Shown here piece after piece: positions 47,399 to 57,899 of a stretch of 64,000 bases of DNA (positions are counted from its first letter, which is position 1; every line of letters begins with the position of its first letter). The position numbers and the translations under genes are program-made. The notes beneath the pieces are model-generated. The model was not told the DNA's origin and ran no database searches. It saw only the letters and a list, made by a program, of their open reading frames with translations. Source of the DNA: Monodelphis domestica (lineage: Eukaryota; Chordata; Mammalia; Didelphimorphia; Didelphidae); the NCBI RefSeq assembly GCF_027887165.1, contig NC_077230.1, forward strand, positions 38,329,351 through 38,393,350. The letters run 5' to 3'.

Positions 47399-49000
47399 CA
47401 CGATATTCAAATTACTAAGAGGAATTAGAATAGTGAGGGAGGAAATAGAAAAGAAAAGAAAGCAAAACCAATGTTTTAAACCTATGAATTGATGGACATT
47501 TGTCACAATTTTTACAAACATAGCAATCTTTCAACCTTGGTATTTAAACATATTTTTTTAAACAAAGTAAAACTCATCTTGGGTTAAGAACATAATCGAG
47601 AAATCTATATATCATTCTGGTGCAAGTAAAGTAATGAGCTGAAAAGTATAAATAAAGGGGTGCTCCTTTTTCTTGGAGGCTTTTTAGGGGTACAAATGCC
47701 CTGATATTAACTGCCCAACTCCTATTCACATATTTAGAAATGCGGGAAGGTTGGGGGTTATAAAATGTATTTCACTTCAGTTACTAGAATGGGTCTTACC
47801 TCGTGGTAGGGGCAGACAAAAATAACCAGATTGTTAAAAAAAATTCCAAAAATCATATTTAAAAAACCCTTAAAATCAAATCATTTGAGGTATTTAGCAC
47901 ATTAAATTTTTCCAAGGTTGTTAATACAATTATAATCAGTTCTGAAGTCCATCTATCCTCGGCAAAATAGAAAAAAGCTGTTTTTTCATATATGGGCTTA
48001 TTCACAATAATATTTGTTCAACACAGTTATAGGGGGAAAACAACAGAATTTTTAAAACTAAGTACATTCAAAATAAATTCAATCAACCTTCAGTTCAAGC
48101 AGAATAATATTGAATCCAGTAATATATGAACTTAAAATCACAAAGTTAAACCATAACAAAAAATGCAATAGAAATACAGAGATTTTTATAAACCATTGGA
48201 GTCTGAAATGCCTTAGAATATAGCCTTTAGTCTCTTCAAAGTTCCTTGGGTTCTTATCCATTTAAATGTCTATTGTCAGAAGGCAGAGTGGTAAGGGCTA
48301 AGCAATGGGGTCTGAGCAATCTGCTTGGGGCCACACAGCTGGGAAGTATCTGAGGCAAGATTTTAACCCAGGACGACATGTCCTCAGGTCTGGCTCCCAG
48401 TTCGTTGAGCCACCCATTTGCCCCTTCAAAGTTAAAGTTGAATCTTTGTGCTGAATCTTTCTTCTTGCACACAGGTGAAATCAATGAAATTACCAGAACA
48501 GTCAAAAGGTATCCTTTTAAACAGCCCATTGCTTAAAAGTCTGTTTGAAAAGTCTGTTTCTTCTCTCTCCCCTGCTATGAAACCCCTGTGGTCAATATCC
48601 CCATCCACATGGAGGCTTAGCCTAAGGGAAAATTATCCTTTCTCCTTTCCCTCTCGTTTCTCCCCTCCGCCCATGTGGCCAATACTGTTACCAGCTGGTC
48701 AAAATGAGTCCTGAGCGATCTGCTCCAAGGATCTGGGTGATGAGCTGTCTGGGTCAGAGGCCAGATGGGTGAGAGACAGACCGCCAGGGTGGGTAGGGCC
48801 GGGAGCCAGAGTGCCGACAAACAGGGCCAGGAGCTCGGGTACCAGGTGAGAGGCCAGGAGCAGAAGCAGTTGCTGGAGAGGGCTGCAGGCAGGAGCTGAT
48901 CAAGATGGTTTTCTAAAAGGCATCTTGGAGATACGTGGCTTAAAAAAAATCCTCTAGGCTAAAAAATTTGAGAAGTTCTCATCCCATCTGGGTCGCCATC
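47280..49000 (-). mobile_element. Internal region of a short retrovirus-like fossil
   Basis: Lies between the purine tract at 47281-47288 and a tRNA-primer-site-like sequence at 48981-48998. The latter's complement TGGCGACCCAGATGGGAT shares its first eight bases and a GGGA block with a tRNA-Arg-type primer site. Only 1.7 kb long, it includes a SINE and a TA-rich run at 47366-47398. No gag, pol or env domain could be established. A large internal deletion or a non-autonomous element is likely. Old and broken. Confidence 0.6.
48244..48423 (-). mobile_element. SINE1/MAR1-like SINE inserted in the ERV fossil
   Basis: Antisense copy with AGTGGTAAGGGCTAAGCAATGG, GGCCACACAGCTGGGAAGTA, GATTTTAACCCAGGACGAC and TTGAGCCACCCATTTGCCC. 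It is flanked by the 10-bp duplication CTTCAAAGTT at 48234-48243 and 48424-48433. Confidence 0.9.
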
Positions 49001-49354
49001 TGTAACAGTTAAAATTTAGTAATATTGGGAGACTGAGGCAGGTAGAAATTAGTTTCTCTCTGCAAGGAGTATTATATTTTTTAGAGGTTTATTAAGGATT
49101 AAGGATTAAAGAATATACAAGTAAGAAACATGTGCCTAGGCCAGAGGCCTAGAAAAAATAACCTCACATCATGGAAGAGACGCCTCTGCTCCAAAACGGA
49201 AGTCCAAAAGACCGCCAAAAACCTTTGTCACCAGCTTAAATTCTTCCTCGATCTCGGCCCACCTCAGAATTCCTGTGAGATTACAAAGCATTTTGGGGAA
49301 GTGGCGCAAAGGATTGTGGGGATTGTAGTCCTGTATTCGAGTCTATTTTTTACA
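49001..49354 (-). mobile_element. LTR, endogenous retrovirus fossil (family B), in 5' position
   Basis: A 354-bp LTR with TGTAA...TTACA ends and a minus-strand AATAAA near 49086-49094, followed after two bases by the primer-site-like sequence of the internal region. It is a close relative of the solo LTR at 13852-14201 and unlike the LTR at 46271-47279. Confidence 0.8.
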
Positions 49355-49359
49355 TGTAC

Positions 49360-49964
49360 AAAGGAATATAAATCTAAATGGTATCACTTCATAATCTTTG
49401 AGAAATAGGAAGAGAGCATACCTGAGGTTAGGGATTCTAAGGAAACAGAGATGACTTTTGATATGGCCTCCTCAAGTAACTTGAGTCTAACAAGTTACTC
49501 TGACCAATCTACAAACGTATTAGTCCAGATATTCTGTGCCTTAATAAAAATTATTCTTATTTGAGAGTTGTAAAAGGGACATCTTCAGGCTGATAATTTT
49601 GGCCATTGTTGTGGATAAGGATTGTGTAACAGACACTCTCTCTTCAGCAAATGGGATGGGTTCTGTACTTGTTGAACAGACATTGGGGCCCAAGATTTTA
49701 TATTATTCATTATAAAGAGATGGCTTTAAATTAATTTTGAAAAGTTTTTAAAGATTAGGCTATTGTTGGCAAAAAAAAAAGTGTTAACTAAAATGAGACT
49801 GAGTCTCCATTGGTCCAATGAATATATATTTTTTATAAAATGTTCTAGTAGAAACTTATTATTAAAAAGGTCTCTCAAAAGTATAACAAATAATATAGAG
49901 AACTTTTCTACATTTTCTCCATCACAGATGTTCTGAGTTGAATAGAAAGACAACACATTTAAAT
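49360..49964 (+). repeat. Diverged tandem locus, copy I (continued)
   Basis: After the retroviral fossil, 49395-49660 shows loose similarity to 53330-53530: ...TTGTGGATAAGGATTGTGTAACAG against ...GTGTGGATCAGGGATCACATAACAG, preceded by related ATATTCTG / AATATGG segments. No gene seen. Confidence 0.45.
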
Positions 49965-51471
49965 ATAAATCCCTGTTTTATATTATTTAATTTAATTTTT
50001 GTTTATTTAGTAAATTAATTTAGAATATATTTTCCATGGTTACATGATTCATGTTCATTCCCTCCCCTCCTTCTACCCTCTCCCACAGCCAATGAGTGAT
50101 TCCAGTGGTTTTTACATGTGTCTGATGAAGACCCATTTCCATATTATTAATATTTTCAATAGAGTGATACATCCCCAATCACATCCCCATTGAACCATGT
50201 AATCAAGCAATTGTTTTTTCTTCTGTGTTTCTGCTCCCGGGGTGTATGGGGTGTTCAGAGAGGGGTAGTATCTCTGGTATGGAGGGCTTGTCGTACCCTC
50301 CTAGGGTAGCTCTCCAGCCTCTGACCCCCACCTGACACCCAGCTCTCACTTGTGGCTCCCAGTAGCTGCTAGCATGCAGCAGCGGCCACACCCCGGGCAA
50401 CGGCTTCGACAGGCTGGCTAAACCTTGGGAGAGTAGCCATCGGGTCGTTGTGGACCCCTGGTGAACTAGGGCTTTGCTCACCCAGCATGTAAAGACTGTT
50501 TCGGCAGAACAGGAGGAAGAAACCAACAAGAAGGTTCAATGGCTGAGAGGGCATCGCAGCAAGGCACTGTGGAGTGCTTAGGGCATGTTGGAGCACAAAG
50601 GACAACACGGCCATCCAATGCAGCTGAGGAAGTCTCCAGGTGCAACGATTTTTCATGCCACTGGACCCAGGCTTCCAACGCCGAGAGAGTGGGACTGTCT
50701 CTGTGCATCGTTTCCACTTAAATCTCTTTGATGCACAAGTATCTTTGTGCACACTCATCTACATCACAGATGAAAGTGCACAAAGACAATCGTCATTTTT
50801 GGTTACCGAGAGACTACTACCAAAAGTTTCTGCTCCCACAGTTCTTCCTCTGAATGTGGATAGTGTTCTTTCTCATAAGTCCCTCAGAATTGTCCTGGAT
50901 CATTGCATACTGCTAGTAGAGAAGTTCATTACATTCGATTGTACCACAGTGTGTCAGTCTCTGTGTACAATGTTCTCCTGGTTCTGCTCCTTTTGCTCTG
51001 CATCACTTCCTGGAGGTTGTTCTAGTCCCCATGGAATTCCTCCAGTTCATTATTCCTTTGAGCACAATAGTATTCCATCACCAACATACACCACAATTTG
51101 TTCAGTCATTCCCCAATCAAAGGGCATCCCCTAATTTTCCAATTTTTTGCCACCACAAAGAGCGCAGCTATGAATATTTTTGTACAAGTCTTTTTCCTTA
51201 TTATCTCTTTGAGGGGTAAACCCAGCACTGCTATGACTGAATCAAAGGGCAGACAGTCTTTTAAAGTCCTTTGGGCATAGTTCCAAATCACCCTCCAGAA
51301 TGGTTGGATCAATTTACAACCCCACCAGCAACTAATTAATGTCCTGACTTTCCCACATCCCCTTCAGCATTCATTACTTTGCTGTCATGTTAGCCAAACC
51401 ACTAGGTGTGAGGTGATACCTCAGAGTTGTTTTGATATACATTTCTCTAATTATAAGATAAATCCTTGTTT
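49965..51471 (-). mobile_element. 5'-truncated L1 with duplication, containing the 580-bp element
   Basis: L1 ORF2 C-terminus and 3' UTR on the minus strand. The target-site duplication is ATAAATCCCTGTTT at 49965-49978 and ATAAATCCTTGTTT at 51458-51471 (one mismatch). From right to left it has the ORF2 Cys-rich region (about 51300-51360), ORF2 end (about 50950), the 3' UTR interrupted at 50227-50837, and the L1 3' end near 49979. The ORF2 part is broken by shifts but quite similar to the 4.46-kb L1. Confidence 0.9.
50239..50825 (+). mobile_element. 580-bp non-autonomous element, copy 2 (family not named)
   Basis: Inserted in an L1 3' UTR with a perfect 12-bp target-site duplication, GTTTCTGCTCCC at 50227-50238 and 50826-50837. 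Removing 50239-50837 restores the L1 3' UTR order seen at 15.46-15.6 kb (GTGGGAGTAGAAACAGAGAAG against its complement here), which fixes both ends exactly. The 587 bp start GGGGTGTATGGGGTGTTCAG and end GAGACTACTACCAAAA. It matches 2060-2633 in inverted orientation over its whole length. The frames of up to 164 codons here are not shared with copy 1, so it is noncoding. Confidence 0.9.
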
Positions 51472-51532
51472 CAAATGATAAATATTAATATTATTTAGGA
51501 TAAGAAACTATCTCATAATTATCCTTTTTACC

Positions 51533-51853
51533 TGTGGAAGGTGTGTAGATAGAATTCATTCCCCAAGGCTCAACCAACCCAGCTCATGTTACCCACCATT
51601 CCATTTGCGTGCTTACACAGTGCTTACAGATGTGAATGCATATAGGGAGGGGGGAGTAATTAGGGGTGATGGAGGATTAAAGTTTTCTTGTGGCACTGCC
51701 ATCTCTCTCTACTTCCCAGAATGTGGCTGGAAAGTCCACACATATGGTCAATTAGGTTAGATTAGGCTTTAATCTGCTTTCTCTATCTTTAGTATTAATA
51801 AAACTATGGAAAAATAAGAACCTGGAGTTATTGATATTGATTTAAATTTTACA
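51533..51853 (+). mobile_element. Possible solo LTR fossil
   Basis: From TGTGGAAGGTG to AAATTTTACA, with an AATAAA at about 51795-51801 and a U5-like tail (GAGTTATTGATATTGATTTA). No flanking duplication found; family unknown. Confidence 0.45.
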
Positions 51854-51859
51854 AAGACC

Positions 51860-53440
51860 ACTCAAAAAGAAAGAGAGTTAACTTAGGGAGAGTCAGACCC
51901 TATCTATCTTATCAAATTTTCACTCTTATCAATATACATTCTATGAAAAACCTTTTAGATGTCCTATTGAAGCAATGTAGATGTTACATTAGTTTGTGGA
52001 TATGGCCAAAATGAATTAGAATTTTTAGTAATTCACAGAATATGCAATGTAGAAATAAATGCATAATATAAATAATATGAAATATAAAGACAGAGAAATC
52101 CTATTTATCATAAACAAAAAAACCAATGAGAGTCAATTTAAAATGTAGTTTCTGTTCTCTGGCAACACCATATCATAGAGTGGGGAGAACTTTGGAATTT
52201 TTAAGATCTACACATGAGAAAGAGTCAAGTCTGAAACCCTCAATGGACTTCTGAGACAATTCTAGTCCAAAAAAATGGCACTCCCCATCCCTAAAGTCAA
52301 ATAGGAATTAAGTAAGGGTCCACCTACAAGTCCTAAAGAACAAGGAGAATTTCAGCCTCTAACATGTACATTTATTCATGGATTACTGAATAACTCATTG
52401 AACCTATATGTGCTTAAGGCATCTGTCAGTATAAAGTGGCAAGAGGATGCCCCAAGTTCAACTTATTGGTAAAAGGAATTTTTCAGTATGGGAAGTCTGG
52501 ATATCAATGCACTCACACTTTCTATAAACATCCTTAGCTTCTTTTCCTCTCTGAAAGGTCACTGACACATATGTACCCTTGCCTTTTTTTGACCTGCCAA
52601 ACCCTTCACTTTTCAGGAAATGAATAGGTTTGCTATCTTCCCAAAGAACATTCTAATCAATTTATAAGAGAAAATAAAATTCACCACTCATATTAAGCCT
52701 CTGTGTCTTCCTGAAAAATTTTCTCTTAACATCATCATTCTTACTTTTCATCTTTTCTGTCATCTTGGACTAGTGACATTAGTGGAACCATCATCTATAA
52801 TGATAAAAGAGTTTAAATGTGATCTACAAAATCAATAAGAGAAAAACAAAATATTGGGCTATGCCTCTAAAGAATTAGGTTTTGGAAGTGTAATGCAGTG
52901 GATGAATTAATGGAAGAGTTTTTCATACTGGGAATTCAATGTCTTAACTGAAAAATCAGAGCCAATAACAAAAAAAGGAGTACTCCTTAATTATCATACG
53001 TATAAGTCAATTACATATAATTCTTGTCAAAGTGGATTGAAATCTGAAACTTCTCTGTTAGCACTTTGTAACCAATAGCAAATACTAAGTTATATGTGAA
53101 ATAGAATTGTGTATTAATTTTCATGAAAGAGAAATAAACCTGATGCTTCCTCACTCATGCCTTCTGAATCCAGATTAATCCAGATATTTTGAGGAATGGG
53201 ATTCTCAAGTCATTATTCTCCCATTCCACTCAGTTGTGATTATGGTCAAGAAAGCTGGAGAACCAGAGAGAAAACAAGACAACCCTTATCCTTAAGCAGT
53301 TTATACTTTACTATTACAATGCTATAAATAAGTTATTCTGGGTGATCTACATATGTTTTCCTAATCTATCCTGTTCCTGAATATGGTTATTTAGAGTTGC
53401 CTTGGACCCCATTGTCTAAGGAAAGTGAAGGTTGAAAAGG
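51860..53440 (+). repeat. Diverged tandem locus, copy II
   Basis: Holds segment W at about 52380-52590 (AAGGCATCTGTCAGTATAAAGTGGCAAG), segment Y at about 52700-52860 (CATCATCTATAATGATAAAAG) and TGGATGAATTAATGGAAGAGT at about 52902-52922. Counterparts are at 54085-54305, 45.9/55.25 kb and 55383-55403. Noncoding. Confidence 0.6.
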
Positions 53441-53584
53441 GGACCTTTGATATAAGATATCATGTAGTTTTTAACACTGGTGTGGATCAGGGATCACATA
53501 ACAGCCCTTCTAGAGTAATTGAGATAAAATTTACAGATATGGTCAATGTTGGCCTTTCATGTTCCAGTACATAAATCTTTCTTG

Positions 53585-53850
53585 TGAAATATTCACAGGT
53601 TTTTGTTTGTTCATCTTTAATTTTTGAAGAGGACCAATGCCATCCCAGATGAGGTGCTAACTTGTGCATGAATCGGATTTAAATGAGGTAGAATTGCACC
53701 AAGTCTTTGGCATTACACTCTCTTCAGAAGTCATGGAAAACCAATGGCAAGACAAAAATCAAGACGACTGGTGATGGTTCTGCATGCAGTGTATGACTTT
53801 GGTGTCTAAGCTCTAAGTGCTCTACAGAATTTGTTTCGGCCAACTTCATT
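53585..53850 (+). mobile_element. RTE/MAR-type marsupial repeat
   Basis: GAAGAGGACCAATGCCATC, GGATTTAAATGAGG, ACCAATGGCAAGACAAAAATC and AGACGACTGGTGATGG fit a common marsupial SINE-like family whose middle (GATTTAAGTG...CTCTC...CCAGTGGCA) is also seen inside the 580-bp element. The name is from memory; it may have been mobilised by an RTE LINE. Confidence 0.5.
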
Positions 53851-55130
53851 GCCATTAGAACAAATTGTTCTCATCAGTCCCTTTCTCATGTTAGATTTCC
53901 AGATTATATTCTAACTAGGGATATGTATTATTCATTTACAAAGACAAATCCTCAATATATGTCATTTTGAAAGCTTTTTCTAGACAACTGAAGCCCAGCA
54001 AAGGTAATGATGAAACCCAGACTCACACAGGGTATTAAGTGAGTCTCAAAAAATAGTGAGAATTCCTGGCTTCTGAAACACTGAATAACTAACTCATCAT
54101 TTGAAGCTATCTGTGTCGCTTTAGGCATCTGTCAGTAGAAAGTGGCAAGGTGTCCAAACTTCAGGTTCATTAGTAAAGGGAGTTTTTGAATCTGGGAATT
54201 CCTGATTGAATTCAATGCAATTTCATTCTTTATCCTCTTCCTAAGTCTCCTTTTCTTTCTAAAAAGTTAACTATTTCATGTGTATCCTTCCCTTTTTCTG
54301 GCTGCTAATTTTTTTCAGGAGACATAGGACAATACTCATACCCTTCCTCACACTTTCCTAGGGGTTGAAGAACTCAAGGAGACTGATTTCTTTTCTAAAA
54401 CAATGGTTCTTATGATGAGAAATATCCGGAAATTGCCAATAGATTATACACATATGTTGTGGGATGGTAAATGGGCTACTAATTCTCTCCTTTTTAAACT
54501 GAGCCTTATCCTTCAGAAGTCTTTAGTGCCTTCTAAGTCTGGAATCAGTGGAATAGGCATGTAGTCACAACCCTGATGGAGGTATGGTCTAGAATAAGAT
54601 GACAAGAGTAGAGACAATCCTGAATGAGTTTATTGAACTCAATTCTCTCTCACATTCAGATGTTGAAATAGTTAAAGCTGCTGCCTATCTGTTCTGTCTA
54701 GACTTAAATTATGTATTGTTTCCAGAGCACAACAAAAGCCTGATATCAGATTCTTATTAGCCTTCCATCCTGAGACAGAAATCAATCTCTGCAGTCATTG
54801 TCATTGAACTAGAAGATTTTGGAATCAACTCTAGCCAAAACAATGAGGTCCTAGGGAGTCTTTTAATTAATTGATCAGTATATAAAGAGAGTTCCATTTG
54901 GACAGACCACTAAAAAAACTGAATGGGTTGGATATGATGTTCCTCTCCAATCCTGGCAGCTGGGCCAAAAACACTTTAAAGGCTACTATTATAATGTTGC
55001 CTCATGTTTAAAGTGTGGTCAAAAATATTTTTCAGATATTCACCCTTAAGTTTTTTGAGGGGAGATGGAGTTATGCTTCCAGGCACACACTATTTAAAAT
55101 GATCTTTTACACTTTGCTATTTGGTCCTTA
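53850..55130 (+). repeat. Diverged tandem locus, copy III
   Basis: Segment W at 54085-54305 (GGCATCTGTCAGTAGAAAGTGGCAAG), segment Z at 54385-54475 (TCTAAAACAATGGTTCTTATGATGAGAAATAT) and segment X at 54740-54860 (GGAATCAACTCTAGCCAAAACAA). The order and orientation are shared with neighbouring copies. No frame is conserved. Confidence 0.6.
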
Positions 55131-56180
55131 GTAAAAAGCTAATTCTTAATAGCATCTGTGAGCTAAACTAGCAGCTCACCATTACCGGTGATCACTTGTG
55201 CCTTGATCTTTAACATCTGATTCAAGCCCTCATGGTTTCTCCTCTTCATTTTTGAGAGCATCAACTCCAATAAAAAAATAAATGATAGAGTGCAAAGGTG
55301 AATCCTAAAATCATTTTGAGTAATAAAAATGTCAGACAATTCCCTAAAACAATAATCCTCTGAAGTATAGTTGATTGGATGAATTAGTGGAAAAGTGTTC
55401 TACACTGCAAGTTTCTGCTATGCCTCTTAATCTCTAAAACTATGGTACTGATGATGAGAAATATCCTGAAATGGGAAATCTATTAGAAAACCTTTTTTTG
55501 CAGGATTGTAGGACAATCCTCTACTAATTAAAGGGTGTCTTCTGCTTAAGAAATATTCAGTAACTCCTTTGCATGCAGTTTCTGGAATGGATATCATATC
55601 ATCAGCCTTAGTGAGGTAGGAAAAGTACTAAGTAGATGAGAGAAGCAACAATTCTGGAAGAATTTCTTCTCGGGCCTAGAGAACTGGGATAAAATTATGG
55701 CTCAAATATAGTTAGGAAACAGAAGATATTTCATAAACCCAGAGTTTTGTTTTGTTTTTTTCTTTCGTATTTCTGGAGAGTGGTTATTTTCTTTAAATGG
55801 GTTCAGTATGTTTTCCTGAACATGAACATATAAGAAAAATTAAATCTATGTCTCTTGTGTATGATAATGTGTAACTGTTCTTACAGTCCAGATTATGTGA
55901 AATATTTTTCAGTTTATTGGAATTTCATATGGAGCCTTTAAACTAAAACAAATGCTTAGAAAAGGTGTTTTGTAGTAATAATTCAAGTAGAGATGTTTCA
56001 TGAATTAGGCACCGCTTCAGGAATATAAGATTTCATCTCTTAAATCTTCCAACCCAAGGCACATTTGACTTAATCCCTCAACAGTTATATGGATCTTAAA
56101 CATTTGTATTGAATACTCAAAATACTTCTGAATGAGATAGAATTAAATGTGCTATTCTCAGAATGAGCATCCAGCTTACA
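55130..56180 (+). repeat. Diverged tandem locus, copy IV
   Basis: Segment Y at 55165-55345 (AATAAAAATGTCAGACAATTCCCT), the TGGATGAATTAGTGGAAAAGT piece at 55383, segment Z at 55430-55490 (TCTAAAACTATGGTACTGATGATGAGAAATAT) and a weak X at 56030-56125 (CTTCCAACCCAAGGCACATTTGACTTAATCCCT). Z-to-Z spacing from copy III is about 1.05 kb and X-to-X about 1.3 kb. Confidence 0.6.
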
Positions 56181-56199
56181 CCTCCAATTAAGAATGGAA

Positions 56200-56660
56200 T
56201 GTGTAGAACTGTCTCTTTTAGTTTCAAGGACTTCTTGATTATTTGTCTAGAAGATTTAGGAAGTAGGCTTGGTGCCTGGGGAGGATGGGAGGCCCCTTAT
56301 CTAAGGGGCACTGTATACATATCACTCAGCCTGCCCAGCTGCAGCTGCCATCTTATCTCTTCTTACTCTTAAAAATTTAAGGTGACACTCTTAGCTCTCT
56401 CTCAAGTGATGATGACCTCATGTAATGTATCTTGCTATTTTCTGATTGGGGTAGATTTCAAGCCTAAAATTTAATTCTGGCTTCCAGACAAAGGGAGGAG
56501 AGAGGGGGTGGGGAGAACCAATATAATGTTTGTATTTATGCCTAGGCATTTGCATTTGCCCACCAGGGCATCAGCCATTTCTCTGGAAAAAGAAATAAAC
56601 TTTTGACTCTTCTACTCTCACTTGATGACTCCAGATTTTTAATTTATCCTTTTTTTATCC
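56200..56660 (+). mobile_element. Solo LTR, endogenous retrovirus fossil (family C), copy 2
   Basis: Shares with 33830-34138 the purine-rich stretch, TATAAT-like box (56522), AGGCATTTGCATTTGCC, GGGCATCAGCC and the 3' end TTTTTATCCCACTCA. AATAAA at 56594-56599. The octamer ATTTGCAT is at 56548-56555. The 5' limit is uncertain. Confidence 0.6.
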
Positions 56661-57079
56661 CACTCAATTCAGAAATAATGACACAGAACTGTTTGAATCT
56701 GTGGAATGACTGACAGTAGGAAAGGTCTTATATCTGATCAATAGGAAAATAGAGGCCCATTTTGAAAGAGCTTTTAATAAATGGAATGGAGTAGCAATTG
56801 CCATTCCATTTTAAATGATAAATGCCTACTATTTTGAGGTTTTAAAACGTATTTGCAGAGATATTTTACTTCAGATTCTGTTTTTGTTTCATTTCAATTT
56901 TTTGCATTAAATATCTATACACTGTTTTAAATGATCATATAGGATATATATCTTGGGCTTCTGCACAGATTGGTTCTAATATATTTTAGAGCCTAAGTAG
57001 AAAGTCACACATTCATTATGATCACCATCACTCAGTAGAAGATAATTTTTTTAACCTTCCCGTTTTTCTTGTTTTTTTT
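56661..57079. other. No gene seen
   Basis: AT-rich, nothing recognised. Confidence 0.45.
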
Positions 57080-57790
57080 CCCCTTGGGCTTTATAGACGA
57101 CAACACAACCCACATGCACCATCATCTACAAAGAGAAAAATTTAAGTGCAATATGATTAATCCATCTGTGTCCCACAGAGATCAAATAAAAAGGAAAAGG
57201 ACCACTAGGTACAAAAATGTTCATAGGGACTCTTTTTTTTTGGTGTCGAAGAATTGGAAATTGAGGGAATACTCATTAACCTGGGAATGGCTGAACAAGT
57301 CGTGGCATATGAGAAATATATAAGAAATAACTGAAAGTGGTGTGTGGTTTCATAAAAGGAACAAACGAAGACAAGACATGGCAAGGTCTGTTTGAACTGA
57401 TGCAAAGTGAAGTGAGAAGAGCTAAGAGATGACTGGGCACAGTTAAGAGTAATGTGTCCATGAACTGTGAAAGATTTAGCTACTCTGATCAATACAATGA
57501 TCCAAGATAGTTCCAAAGGACTCATGATGGAAAAAATTCTAACCACCTCCAGAGAAAGAACTGATGAACTCTTGAGTGCAAATTGAAGCACAATTTTCTC
57601 ATTTCCTTAATTTTTCTTGCTTTTTAAAAAAATGGCTAATATGGAAATGTCTTGCATAGTTTCACAAGTATAATTGATATCACATTGCTTGCCTTTTCAA
57701 AGAGTGGTAGAGGAAAGAAGAAAATCCGGAATTCAAAATGTTAAAAAAGTGGGATATTAAAAATAAATATATTTTAAAAGTCAAAGAATA
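57080..57790 (+). mobile_element. Old L1 3' end
   Basis: ORF2 tail (CTGGGAATGGCTGAACAAG, AACTGATGCAAAGTGAAGTGAG) and an older-type 3' UTR (CAATGATCCAAGATAGTTCC, CACCTCCAGAGAAAGAACTG, GGCTAATATGGAAATGTCTTG, ATTGATATCACATTGCTTGCC). Its 3' UTR is of a different, older subfamily from the 4.46-kb L1. A-rich tail at about 57755-57790. Confidence 0.8.
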
Positions 57791-57899
57791 AATAAATTTC
57801 TAGGTCTAACCTTCCTTACTTGTTAAAGAATAGTATTAGCCCTACCTCCATCGTAAAAAAATGGAAACACTCTTCTGTCTTGTTCTTTCACACACACTC

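Noticed and set aside
50203-51134. Overlapping frames of 79-164 codons on both strands around 50.2-51.1 kb as host genes
   Set aside because: They lie in the 580-bp element and L1 3' UTR, are not shared with copy 1, and have no protein family features.
54385-55490. C/D-box snoRNA in segment Z (ATGATGA ... CTGA)
   Set aside because: The C-box-like word is present in two copies, but no consistent D box distance or terminal stem is found and other copies lack it.
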